Below, one piece after another: positions 57,381 through 64,000 of a stretch of 64,000 nt of DNA. The DNA comes from Agrobacterium tumefaciens. GTDB taxonomy: Bacteria > Pseudomonadota > Alphaproteobacteria > Rhizobiales > Rhizobiaceae. Below the pieces are notes generated by a model, which saw only the letters and a list, made by a program, of their open reading frames with translations, ran no database searches and was not told where the DNA came from. A program made the position numbers and the translations under genes. The stretch's first letter is position 1; each line of letters begins with the position of its first letter. The stretch is taken from NCBI RefSeq assembly GCF_005221325.1, contig NZ_CP039888.1, forward strand, positions 558,001-622,000, written 5' to 3'.

Positions 57381-58397
57381 ATGAATATGAAGCCGGAACA
57401 GCTGTTGAATTCCACGCCGAAGGGGCTTTATTGCCCGGCGGGCGATTTTTATATCGATCCCGTGCGGCCGGTTGAGCGGGCGCTCATCACCCATGGCCAT
57501 TCCGATCACGCCCGTGCCGGCCATGGCGCAGTGCTGGCCACCCGCCAGACGCTCGATATCATGCGCATCCGGTATGGCGAGGATTTCTGCGGCAGCGAGC
57601 AGGCGGTCGCGTTCGGTGAGACGGTGGAGGTGAACGGTGTCACCGTCGGTTTCCATCCGGCGGGGCATGTTCTGGGCTCCGCACAAATTTCCGTTGAAAT
57701 GAATGGCCTGCGCATCGTCGCCTCGGGTGATTACAAGCGCGGCATCGACCCCACCTGCGCGCCCTTCGAGACGGTGCCGTGCGACGTTTTCATCACCGAG
57801 GCTACCTTCGGCCTACCGGTGTTTCACCACCCGCTGCCGCGCGTGGAAATAGGCAAGCTGCTCACCTCCATCAAACAATTTCCCGAACGCACCCATCTCG
57901 TCGGGGCCTATTCGCTCGGCAAGGCGCAACGTGTCATCCGGCTATTGCGCGATAATGGTTATGCCGATCCCATCTATATTCACGGCGCACTGGCTCGGCT
58001 TTGCGATTATTACGTCTCTGAGGGCATCGATCTCGGTGATCTCAGGCCCGCGACAGTGGAAAAAAGCAACCCCGCCGACTTCAGGGGCGCCATCGTCGTC
58101 GGCCCGCCCTCCGCCTTTCAGGAGCGCTGGGCGCGACGTTTCAACGAGCCGCTAATCGCCTTTGCCTCAGGCTGGATGATGGTGCGGCAGCGCGCGAAGC
58201 AGGGCGGCGTGGAACTGCCGCTGGTCATATCGGACCATTGCGACTGGCCGGAACTGCTGGAGACCATCAGGGAAATCGGCCCGCAGGCCGTCTGGGTCAC
58301 GCATGGCCGGGAGGAGGCGCTGGTGCGCTGGTGCGAATTGCAGGGCATCGCCGCCAAGCCGCTGCATCTTGTCGGTTATGAGGACGAGGGGGATTGA
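57381..58397 (+). CDS. Ligase-associated DNA exonuclease (metallo-beta-lactamase/beta-CASP fold)
   Basis: The ATG at 57381 gives 338 residues. A Met at 57387 or 57339 is possible. The metal motif HGHSDH is at residues 38-43, and GYC/SGDYKRG and HPAGHVLGSAQI further define the MBL fold. The beta-CASP-like part ends in VWVTHGREEALVRWCELQG. The family is an exonuclease found next to ATP-dependent DNA ligases in a DNA-repair cluster. The ligase gene starts one base after its stop, which supports the assignment. Confidence 0.93.
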   Translation: MNMKPEQLLNSTPKGLYCPAGDFYIDPVRPVERALITHGHSDHARAGHGAVLATRQTLDIMRIRYGEDFCGSEQAVAFGETVEVNGVTVGFHPAGHVLGSAQISVEMNGLRIVASGDYKRGIDPTCAPFETVPCDVFITEATFGLPVFHHPLPRVEIGKLLTSIKQFPERTHLVGAYSLGKAQRVIRLLRDNGYADPIYIHGALARLCDYYVSEGIDLGDLRPATVEKSNPADFRGAIVVGPPSAFQERWARRFNEPLIAFASGWMMVRQRAKQGGVELPLVISDHCDWPELLETIREIGPQAVWVTHGREEALVRWCELQGIAAKPLHLVGYEDEGD

Positions 58398-58398
58398 G

Positions 58399-60024
58399 AT
58401 GAAAGCCTTCGCCACCCTTCTTGATCGCCTTGTCCTCACGCCATCGCGCAATGGCAAGCTGAAGCTGCTGACCGATTATTTCCGCGATACGCCCGATCCC
58501 GACCGGGGTTACGGTCTGGCGGCAATTGCCGGCACGCTGGACCTCAAGAGCGTCAAACCGGCCATGCTGCGCGAGCTGGTGCTGGAGCGTATGGACGAGG
58601 TGCTGTTCCGTTATTCCTATGATTATGTCGGCGATCTCGCCGAGACCATTTCGCTGGTCTGGGGCAATATCGGCGGTGCCGATGACGCCGAGGCACAGGA
58701 TCCGCGCCTCGGCGATGTCGTGGCGCTGATGAATTCGCTGGGGCGTACCGAGGTGCGCGGTGCGGTGCGCGATCTGCTCGACCGGCTGGATACGTCCTCG
58801 CGTTTCGCCTTCCTCAAACTCGCCACCGGCAGCCTGCGCATCGGCGTTTCAGCGCGTTTGGCGAGGCAGGCTCTGGCGGATTTTGCGGATAAGGATATCA
58901 CCGAAATCGAGACCCTCTGGCACGGTCTGACACCGCCCTATATGCCACTTTTTGCCTGGCTGGAGGGAAAATCCGACCGACCGGTGCTGGCCACACCCGC
59001 CATCTTCCATTCGGTGATGCTGGCAACGCCGGTGGCCGATGGCGATCTCGATGCGCTCGACCCCGCCGATTATGCAGCGGAGTGGAAATGGGACGGCATT
59101 CGTGTGCAATTGTCCCGCGCCGGGGAGACGCGCAAACTTTATTCCCGCTCCGGCGACGATATTTCCGGCGCCTTTCCCGACGTGCTTGACGCCATCGATT
59201 TCGAAGGCGTTATGGATGGCGAATTGCTGATTGGCGGGACAGTGCGGTCCAACAATCTCACCCGCACCTTCTCGGATCTGCAGCAGCGGCTGAACCGCAA
59301 GACGGTGACGGCAAAGATGCGGGATGACTATCCGGCTTTCATCCGCGCCTACGATCTGCTGTTCGAGGGCGAGAGCGACATTCGCGCGCAAACCTATCTG
59401 GAGCGCCGCGGCCGGCTGTCTGATATCATCGAGCGCGCGCCGCATGACCGCTTCGACCTCTCGCCGCTGATCGGCTTTTCCAGCTGGTCGGAACTGGACA
59501 CGCTGCGCGCCGCGCCGCCCGATCCTGTTATCGAGGGGGTGATGATCAAGCGCCGCGACAGCACCTATCAGGCCGGGCGCGCCAAGGGCCCCTGGTTCAA
59601 GTGGAAACGCGACCCCTATAATATCGACGCCGTGATGATGTATGCCCAGCGCGGCCACGGCAAAAGGTCGAGCTATTATTCCGATTTCACCTTCGGCGTC
59701 TGGGCGGAAGGCGAGGATGGCGAACAGCTCGTGCCCGTGGGCAAGGCCTATTTCGGTTTCACCGACGCGGAACTGGAAGTGCTGGACAAGTTCGTGCGCG
59801 ATAATACCGTCGAGCGTTTCGGCCCGGTGCGGGCGGTGCGGGCCACACCGGATTTCGGTTTCGTGCTGGAGGTGGCCTTTGAGGGCATCAATCGCTCCAC
59901 CCGCCACAAGTCAGGCGTCGCCATGCGCTTCCCGCGCATCGCCCGGCTGCGCGCCGACAAGCTGCCGGCTGAGGCGGACCGGCTTTCGACGCTGGTGGCG
60001 ATGATCGATGGTGTGGAAGGGTAG
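58399..60024 (+). CDS. ATP-dependent DNA ligase (PP_1105 family)
   Basis: The ATG at 58399 gives 541 residues. The N-terminal ~200 residues form a helical DNA-binding domain. The adenylation domain has the AMP-lysine Lys230 in EWKWDGIRVQ, followed by SRSGDDISGAFPDV, GELLIGG, EGVMIKRRDSTYQAG and KWKRDPYNIDAVMMYAQ. The C-terminal OB fold includes the RFPRIARLR region. It seals nicks in DNA, probably in repair, not replication. The cluster in other genera also encodes a helicase and a phosphoesterase, which do not lie in the window. Confidence 0.94.
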   Translation: MKAFATLLDRLVLTPSRNGKLKLLTDYFRDTPDPDRGYGLAAIAGTLDLKSVKPAMLRELVLERMDEVLFRYSYDYVGDLAETISLVWGNIGGADDAEAQDPRLGDVVALMNSLGRTEVRGAVRDLLDRLDTSSRFAFLKLATGSLRIGVSARLARQALADFADKDITEIETLWHGLTPPYMPLFAWLEGKSDRPVLATPAIFHSVMLATPVADGDLDALDPADYAAEWKWDGIRVQLSRAGETRKLYSRSGDDISGAFPDVLDAIDFEGVMDGELLIGGTVRSNNLTRTFSDLQQRLNRKTVTAKMRDDYPAFIRAYDLLFEGESDIRAQTYLERRGRLSDIIERAPHDRFDLSPLIGFSSWSELDTLRAAPPDPVIEGVMIKRRDSTYQAGRAKGPWFKWKRDPYNIDAVMMYAQRGHGKRSSYYSDFTFGVWAEGEDGEQLVPVGKAYFGFTDAELEVLDKFVRDNTVERFGPVRAVRATPDFGFVLEVAFEGINRSTRHKSGVAMRFPRIARLRADKLPAEADRLSTLVAMIDGVEG

Positions 60025-60148
60025 GGCGGCTGTCCAGAAATTGCCATTATGGCTGCGAATACATTGTTGTCATTCGCGAATCCGTGATTGGACAGCTCCC
60101 CGCCGCAGTGCTGAACTGCTGTTACAACCATCCTCCTCAGGTGACCTT

Positions 60149-61114
60149 ATGGCAGATAAACGCTTTCTTTCCTCAGCCTTCGCACAGGAAGAGAGCGGCA
60201 CGACCTTCCCGAGCATGACCCGGCGAAGCCTGCTGGCCGGTGCCATGGGTCTGTCGGCGGCCGCATTTTTACCACCCCGCGCGAAAGCGGGCATTGTCAC
60301 CCCCGAGGTGCTGCCGTTGGAACGGCAGGATTATGCGGAGGCGCGCAAACGGTTCCACACCCATCTGTTGCGAAAGATGGCCGCGCCGGAAAAATCCTCG
60401 GTCCTCGGCACTCCACCGGGGGCGGAACGTGTCATCTATCCGGGCGGCCCGGATGGTTCGATCGAGCTTGTCGCGTGGCTCTCCCATTACCAACCCTCAA
60501 AAACGCTGAAACCCGCGGTTCTGTTTCTCCACGGCGGCAACGCCACTGGCGATGGCCACTGGGCGCTGATGAAGCCCTATTGGGAAGCGGGCTATGTCGT
60601 GCTTTTACCGTCCTTCCGGGGCGAGAACGGCCAGAGCGGCAATTATTCCGGTTTTTACAACGAAACGGCGGATGCGCTGGCGGCGGCGACCTATCTGGAA
60701 AATCTCCCCGGCATCGACAGAAATCGGTTCTTCATCGCCGGCCATTCCAATGGCGGCACGCTGACGCTTCTGGCCGCCATGAGCCGCAGGTTCCGCGCTG
60801 CTGCACCAATCTCGGCGGGCGTCAATTCCTGGCGTTATTTCAACCGCTATAGCGATGAGATCTGTTTCGACGAGACCGATGAGCGCGAATTCATCATGCG
60901 CTCCTCCGTCTGCTTCGGTCCCAGCCTCAAATGTCCGGCGCTGCTTCTGCGCGGCACGGAGGAGCGGCCTTTTGATGCCGATCACCAGCTTTTCGTGGAT
61001 CGGGCTCTGACATCCGGTTTCAAGGTCGACAAGAAACTGCTGGCCGGCACGCATAACGGCGTTGTTCCGGGCGCGGTTGAGGAGAGCATCCGCTTTTTCA
61101 ATCAATTCACTTGA
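60149..61114 (+). CDS. Tat-exported alpha/beta hydrolase (S9 peptidase-like)
   Basis: The ATG at 60149 gives 321 residues. MTRRSLLAGAMGLSAAAFLP (residues 23-42) is a clear twin-arginine signal with cleavage near RAKAG. The hydrolase core has the oxyanion-hole VLFLHGGNATGDG, the nucleophile elbow GHSNGG, and the catalytic His in LAGTHNGV. It resembles prolyl-oligopeptidase-type (S9) or dienelactone-hydrolase proteins. The substrate is unknown. It is a single gene after the ligase. Confidence 0.9.
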   Translation: MADKRFLSSAFAQEESGTTFPSMTRRSLLAGAMGLSAAAFLPPRAKAGIVTPEVLPLERQDYAEARKRFHTHLLRKMAAPEKSSVLGTPPGAERVIYPGGPDGSIELVAWLSHYQPSKTLKPAVLFLHGGNATGDGHWALMKPYWEAGYVVLLPSFRGENGQSGNYSGFYNETADALAAATYLENLPGIDRNRFFIAGHSNGGTLTLLAAMSRRFRAAAPISAGVNSWRYFNRYSDEICFDETDEREFIMRSSVCFGPSLKCPALLLRGTEERPFDADHQLFVDRALTSGFKVDKKLLAGTHNGVVPGAVEESIRFFNQFT

Positions 61115-61129
61115 GAAGTTTAGGACCCG

Positions 61130-61160
61130 ACCTCATCCCCGGAGGGACCGGGGATGAGGT
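61130..61160. repeat. Perfect inverted repeat between two convergent genes
   Basis: ACCTCATCCCCGG (61130-61142) and CCGGGGATGAGGT (61148-61160) are perfect 13-bp arms around AGGGA. No T-tract follows on either strand, so it is more likely a palindromic intergenic element than a classic terminator. Confidence 0.7.
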
Positions 61161-61188
61161 GACGGAGATTTCATGCCCTTCGCAAACG

Positions 61189-63957
61189 TCAGGCGCTCTT
61201 CTTGAAGTAACCGAGCAGCCGCATGGCGTTTGCGGTCACCAGAACGGTGGCGCCCGTATCGGCGAAGACGGCGAGCCACAGGCCGGAAACGCCGGTGACG
61301 GTCGTGACCAGGAATACCGCCTTCAGGCCGAGCGCGATCGTCACGTTCTGGCGGATATTGCTCATGGTGGCGCGCGACAGGCCGATGAGGCGGGCGGCAT
61401 CGCCGACATTGTTGCGCATCAGCGCCGCATCCGCCGCTTCCATCGCCACGTCGGTGCCGGAGCCGATGGCGACGCCGACGCTTGCCGCCGCAAGCGCCGG
61501 CGCATCGTTGATGCCGTCGCCCACCATGACAACGGTCTTCTTTTCGGCGAGCTTGCGGATTTCCTCGACCTTGTTCTGCGGCAGGAGTTCGCCGCGCGCC
61601 TCAAGACCCAGCTTGTTGCCGATGGCACGCGCTGTGCGGGCATTGTCACCCGACAGCATCAGCGAGGAAATACCCATATCCTTCAGCGCCTTGACGCCTT
61701 CTGCCGCATCCTTGCGCGGCTCGTCTCTCATGGCAAAGAGGCCGCTTGCTTCACCGCCGGCCATCACGACGGCCACCGTCTTGCCTTCGCTTTCCAGCGC
61801 GGAAATGCGATCGGCCAGTTCCTTCGAGAGGGTGCCGACCTCAGTTGCAAAGCGCGGTGCGCCGATGAACAGGTCTTTTCCGCCGACATTGCCCTGCATG
61901 CCGCGACCGGAAATCGCCTTGATGTTGGAACCGGGCAGGGGCTTCACGCCGCGCTTTTCGGCATGATTGACGATGGCGCGGGCCAGCGGATGGCTCGATT
62001 CATGCTCGATGGTCGCGGCTTGCGCAATCAGCGTGGCCTCGTTGCCGTCAAGCGCCACCACGTCAGTGACCACGGGTTCGCCGAGCGTCAGCGTGCCGGT
62101 CTTGTCGAAGGCGACGGTTTCGGTGCGCGCCAGCATCTCGATGACCGCGCCGCCCTTCACCAGCATGCCGTGGCGTGCCGCCGCCGAAAGGCTGGAGGCG
62201 ATGGCCGCGGGAACGGAGATGACCAACGCGCAGGGGCAACCGATGAGAAGCAGGGCAAGACCGCGATAGATCCAGGTATCCCAGTCGCCGAGGCCCACGA
62301 GCGGTGGCACGACGATGGTGAGTGCGGAAATGGCCACAATCAGCGGCATGTAATAACGCGAGAAGCTCTGGATGAAGCGTTCCGTCGGCGCGCGGGCATC
62401 CTGGGCTTCCTCGACGAGCGTGATGATGCGGGCAATGGTGTTGTCTTCCGGCGCGCGGTCGACACGGATGCGCAGCGAGCCGTCATGGTTGATCGAACCG
62501 GCAAAGACGCGCGCGCCCTTTTCCTTGGCGACGGGAATGCTTTCGCCGGTCATCGGCGATTCATCGACGCTGGATTGACCGTCCATGACGACGCCATCGG
62601 CGGCGATGCGGTCGCCGGGGCGTGCCACGACCACCTGGCCGATGCGCACCTGATCGGCGGCGATCTGCCGAAGCGAGCCGTTTTCTTCCACCAGCGCCGT
62701 TTTCGGCAGCAGCGAACCGAGGGCCTTGATGCCGGAGCGTGCGCGGGCGGCCGCAAAACCTTCCAGCAATTCGCCGACGGAGAACAGCAGCACCACAATG
62801 GCCGCCTCTTCCGCCTCGCCGATGATGATCGCGCCGATGGCGGCAATCGTCATCAGCATCTCGATGGTGAAGACCGCGCCGAAACGGGCGGCATTAAAGG
62901 CATTTCTTGCGATCGGGAAAAGCGTGACAAGTGTGGCGATGATGAAGGCATAACCACCCCAGGCCGGGAAGCTCAGTTCCGCCGCATAGGCGACGGCGAC
63001 CAGAATGGTGCCGGTAAAGGTGTTGCGCGCCTTTGCGGTGCGCCACCATGCGCCTTTTTCATCCGCGCCATGGGCATGCCCTATCTCGGCGCTCTGGCTT
63101 GCGGCGGCAGGTGCGGCAGCGTGTGAATGGCCCGCATGGTCGTGGCCGGAATGATCGTGACCTGAATGATCATGGCCGGAGTGATCGTGGTCATGCCCTT
63201 TGCAGGACTGGTGATCGTGTCTCGAATGGTCATGCGTCGCGTGGTCGTGCCCGGAATGGTCATGGCCTGAATGGTCATGGCCTGAATGATCATGCCCGGA
63301 ATGATCATGATCATGATCGTGGTGGTGGCCGCCGCATGTCGCGTGGTCATGTTCGTGATTCCGATCCGGCGTCTTTTCGCGCGCGGTCTTTTCCTGCGGC
63401 AGCAGAGCGGGTTTGAAGCCGAGCTTGCGCAGCGTGTCCTCGATCTTTTCGACCGGGGTTTTGTTCTCGGCCAGCGAGAGGTTCAGCCTTTCGCGGGCAA
63501 CGGAAACCTTGACGTCGCCGACGCCGGGCAGGCGGGAAAGCGCGGTTTCGATCTTGGCTGCGCAGCTGCCGCAATCCATGCCGCCGACCGAGAAGATCAA
63601 CGCATTGTTCTTGTCAGCGACTGTTTCAGCCTCGTGATGGTGGTGGCCGCCGCAGGTGGAATGGTCGTGATGATCGGCCTCGACCTTTGCCTGCGGAGCC
63701 TTTTCGCGCGGCAGCAAAGCGGGCTTGAAGCCGAGCTTGCGCAGCGTATCCTCGATCTTTTCGACCGGGGTCTTGTTCTCGGCAAGCGAGAGGTTCAACC
63801 TTTCGCGGGCAACCGATACCTTGACGTCTGCAACGCCGGGCAGGCGCGAGAGCGCGGTTTCGATCTTCGCCGCACAGCTGCCGCAATCCATGCCGCCGAC
63901 CGTGAAGGTCAGTTCCTCTGATTTCCCATTCAAACTGCCGCGTGTCGAAATATTCAT
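61189..63957 (-). CDS. zntA: Zn/Cd/Pb-exporting P1B-type ATPase with duplicated HMA domains
   Basis: The ATG at 63957 follows GGAGCGAG and gives 922 residues. Two HMA domains carry GMDCGSC at residues 22-28 and 126-132 and are nearly identical. A histidine-rich linker (about 200-280, with some 32 His in repeated SGHDH units) follows, then the P-type core: CPC in LLIGCPCALVIS, phosphorylation site DKTGTLTLGEP, TGES and GDGINDAPALAAAS. The CPC motif and DCGSC metal sites fit ZntA-type export of Zn, Cd and Pb. It lies at the window edge, so a neighbouring MerR regulator could be outside. Confidence 0.95.
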   Translation of the reverse strand: MNISTRGSLNGKSEELTFTVGGMDCGSCAAKIETALSRLPGVADVKVSVARERLNLSLAENKTPVEKIEDTLRKLGFKPALLPREKAPQAKVEADHHDHSTCGGHHHHEAETVADKNNALIFSVGGMDCGSCAAKIETALSRLPGVGDVKVSVARERLNLSLAENKTPVEKIEDTLRKLGFKPALLPQEKTAREKTPDRNHEHDHATCGGHHHDHDHDHSGHDHSGHDHSGHDHSGHDHATHDHSRHDHQSCKGHDHDHSGHDHSGHDHSGHDHAGHSHAAAPAAASQSAEIGHAHGADEKGAWWRTAKARNTFTGTILVAVAYAAELSFPAWGGYAFIIATLVTLFPIARNAFNAARFGAVFTIEMLMTIAAIGAIIIGEAEEAAIVVLLFSVGELLEGFAAARARSGIKALGSLLPKTALVEENGSLRQIAADQVRIGQVVVARPGDRIAADGVVMDGQSSVDESPMTGESIPVAKEKGARVFAGSINHDGSLRIRVDRAPEDNTIARIITLVEEAQDARAPTERFIQSFSRYYMPLIVAISALTIVVPPLVGLGDWDTWIYRGLALLLIGCPCALVISVPAAIASSLSAAARHGMLVKGGAVIEMLARTETVAFDKTGTLTLGEPVVTDVVALDGNEATLIAQAATIEHESSHPLARAIVNHAEKRGVKPLPGSNIKAISGRGMQGNVGGKDLFIGAPRFATEVGTLSKELADRISALESEGKTVAVVMAGGEASGLFAMRDEPRKDAAEGVKALKDMGISSLMLSGDNARTARAIGNKLGLEARGELLPQNKVEEIRKLAEKKTVVMVGDGINDAPALAAASVGVAIGSGTDVAMEAADAALMRNNVGDAARLIGLSRATMSNIRQNVTIALGLKAVFLVTTVTGVSGLWLAVFADTGATVLVTANAMRLLGYFKKSA

Positions 63958-64000
63958 GGTTCTCGCTCCTGAATTCCAGTCGACAGCCAATCTGACACCT

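Noticed and set aside
61111..63126. 671-codon plus-strand ORF opposite the P-type ATPase gene
   Set aside because: It is a shadow frame in GC-rich DNA. The minus-strand protein has every ATPase motif and the antisense translation has low-complexity Arg/His/Gly content and no domain.
63150..63350. Short tandem repeats that could suggest a CRISPR or minisatellite
   Set aside because: The repeats are in frame with the ATPase and encode the His-rich linker. There are no spacers.

Overview
The window looks like a chromosomal segment of an Agrobacterium/Rhizobium-type alphaproteobacterium, most likely the Agrobacterium tumefaciens complex. The evidence is a CcrM-type cell-cycle DNA methyltransferase, an EAL-CBS-GGDEF protein, Coq7, a betIBA locus without betC, a rhizobial-type asparaginase, and several families of palindromic intergenic repeats of the rhizobial RIME/BIME kind. 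Coding density is high and most genes are housekeeping. The only clear mobile element is one IS110-family insertion sequence.

Layout. 0-4 kb (minus strand): the N-terminal end of a secreted or membrane-anchored protein, a GNAT acetyltransferase, an M16 processing peptidase and thrC. 4-8 kb: a lipoprotein, a HAD phosphatase, a GntR/FCD regulator, a DUF1284 protein and a secreted beta-rich protein. 8.3-10.4 kb: ccrM, then a ParD/ParE toxin-antitoxin pair. 10.4-17.7 kb: a HAD hydrolase, mutY, a small membrane protein, a DciA-like DUF721 protein, a DsbA-type thioredoxin and smc (SMC follows the dsbA-like gene). 17.75-19.15 kb: a candidate small RNA, then an IS110-family element inserted inside a RIME-like repeat. 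19.2-28.2 kb: a VOC protein, ppdK, a lipoprotein, coq7, a DAACS transporter, a DUF1499 protein and an MBL-fold hydrolase. 28.4-33.1 kb: tRNA-Gln, an unrecognised gene with an operator-like promoter, mqo, a lipoprotein, tRNA-Pro and a 25-codon membrane-peptide ORF. 33.1-41.2 kb: the assimilatory sulfate block, with cysH-cysD-cysN on the minus strand, a divergent Rrf2 regulator, then sbp-cysT-cysW-cysA. 41.5-45 kb: a 24-codon ORF with an extreme ribosome-binding site, a quinone oxidoreductase, a c-di-GMP protein and a lone RHH antitoxin. 45.4-49.4 kb: betI-betB-betA. 49.4-57.1 kb: a second toxin-antitoxin pair, a ClC channel, a DUF3750 protein, an asparaginase, two glutathione S-transferases, and a divergent MarR/MFS pair. 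57.4-60 kb: an MBL-fold exonuclease and an ATP-dependent DNA ligase. 60.1-64 kb: a Tat-exported alpha/beta hydrolase and a zinc/cadmium P-type ATPase with duplicated metal-binding domains and a histidine-rich linker.

How the genes work together. Sbp/CysTWA imports sulfate, CysDN makes APS, and CysH (with two [4Fe-4S]-type cysteine pairs) reduces APS directly. CysN has no APS-kinase extension. The Rrf2 regulator between the two halves probably senses cysteine supply: the same 10-mer occurs next to its own start codon and between the -35 and -10 of sbp. BetI, with a perfect 20-bp palindrome upstream, controls oxidation of choline to glycine betaine by BetA and BetB.

The most interesting item is the 5' noncoding part of the IS110 element. 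It folds on paper into two guide loops of the 'bridge RNA' type. One loop carries sequence identical to the RIME target flanks and the other carries sequence identical to the element's own ends.
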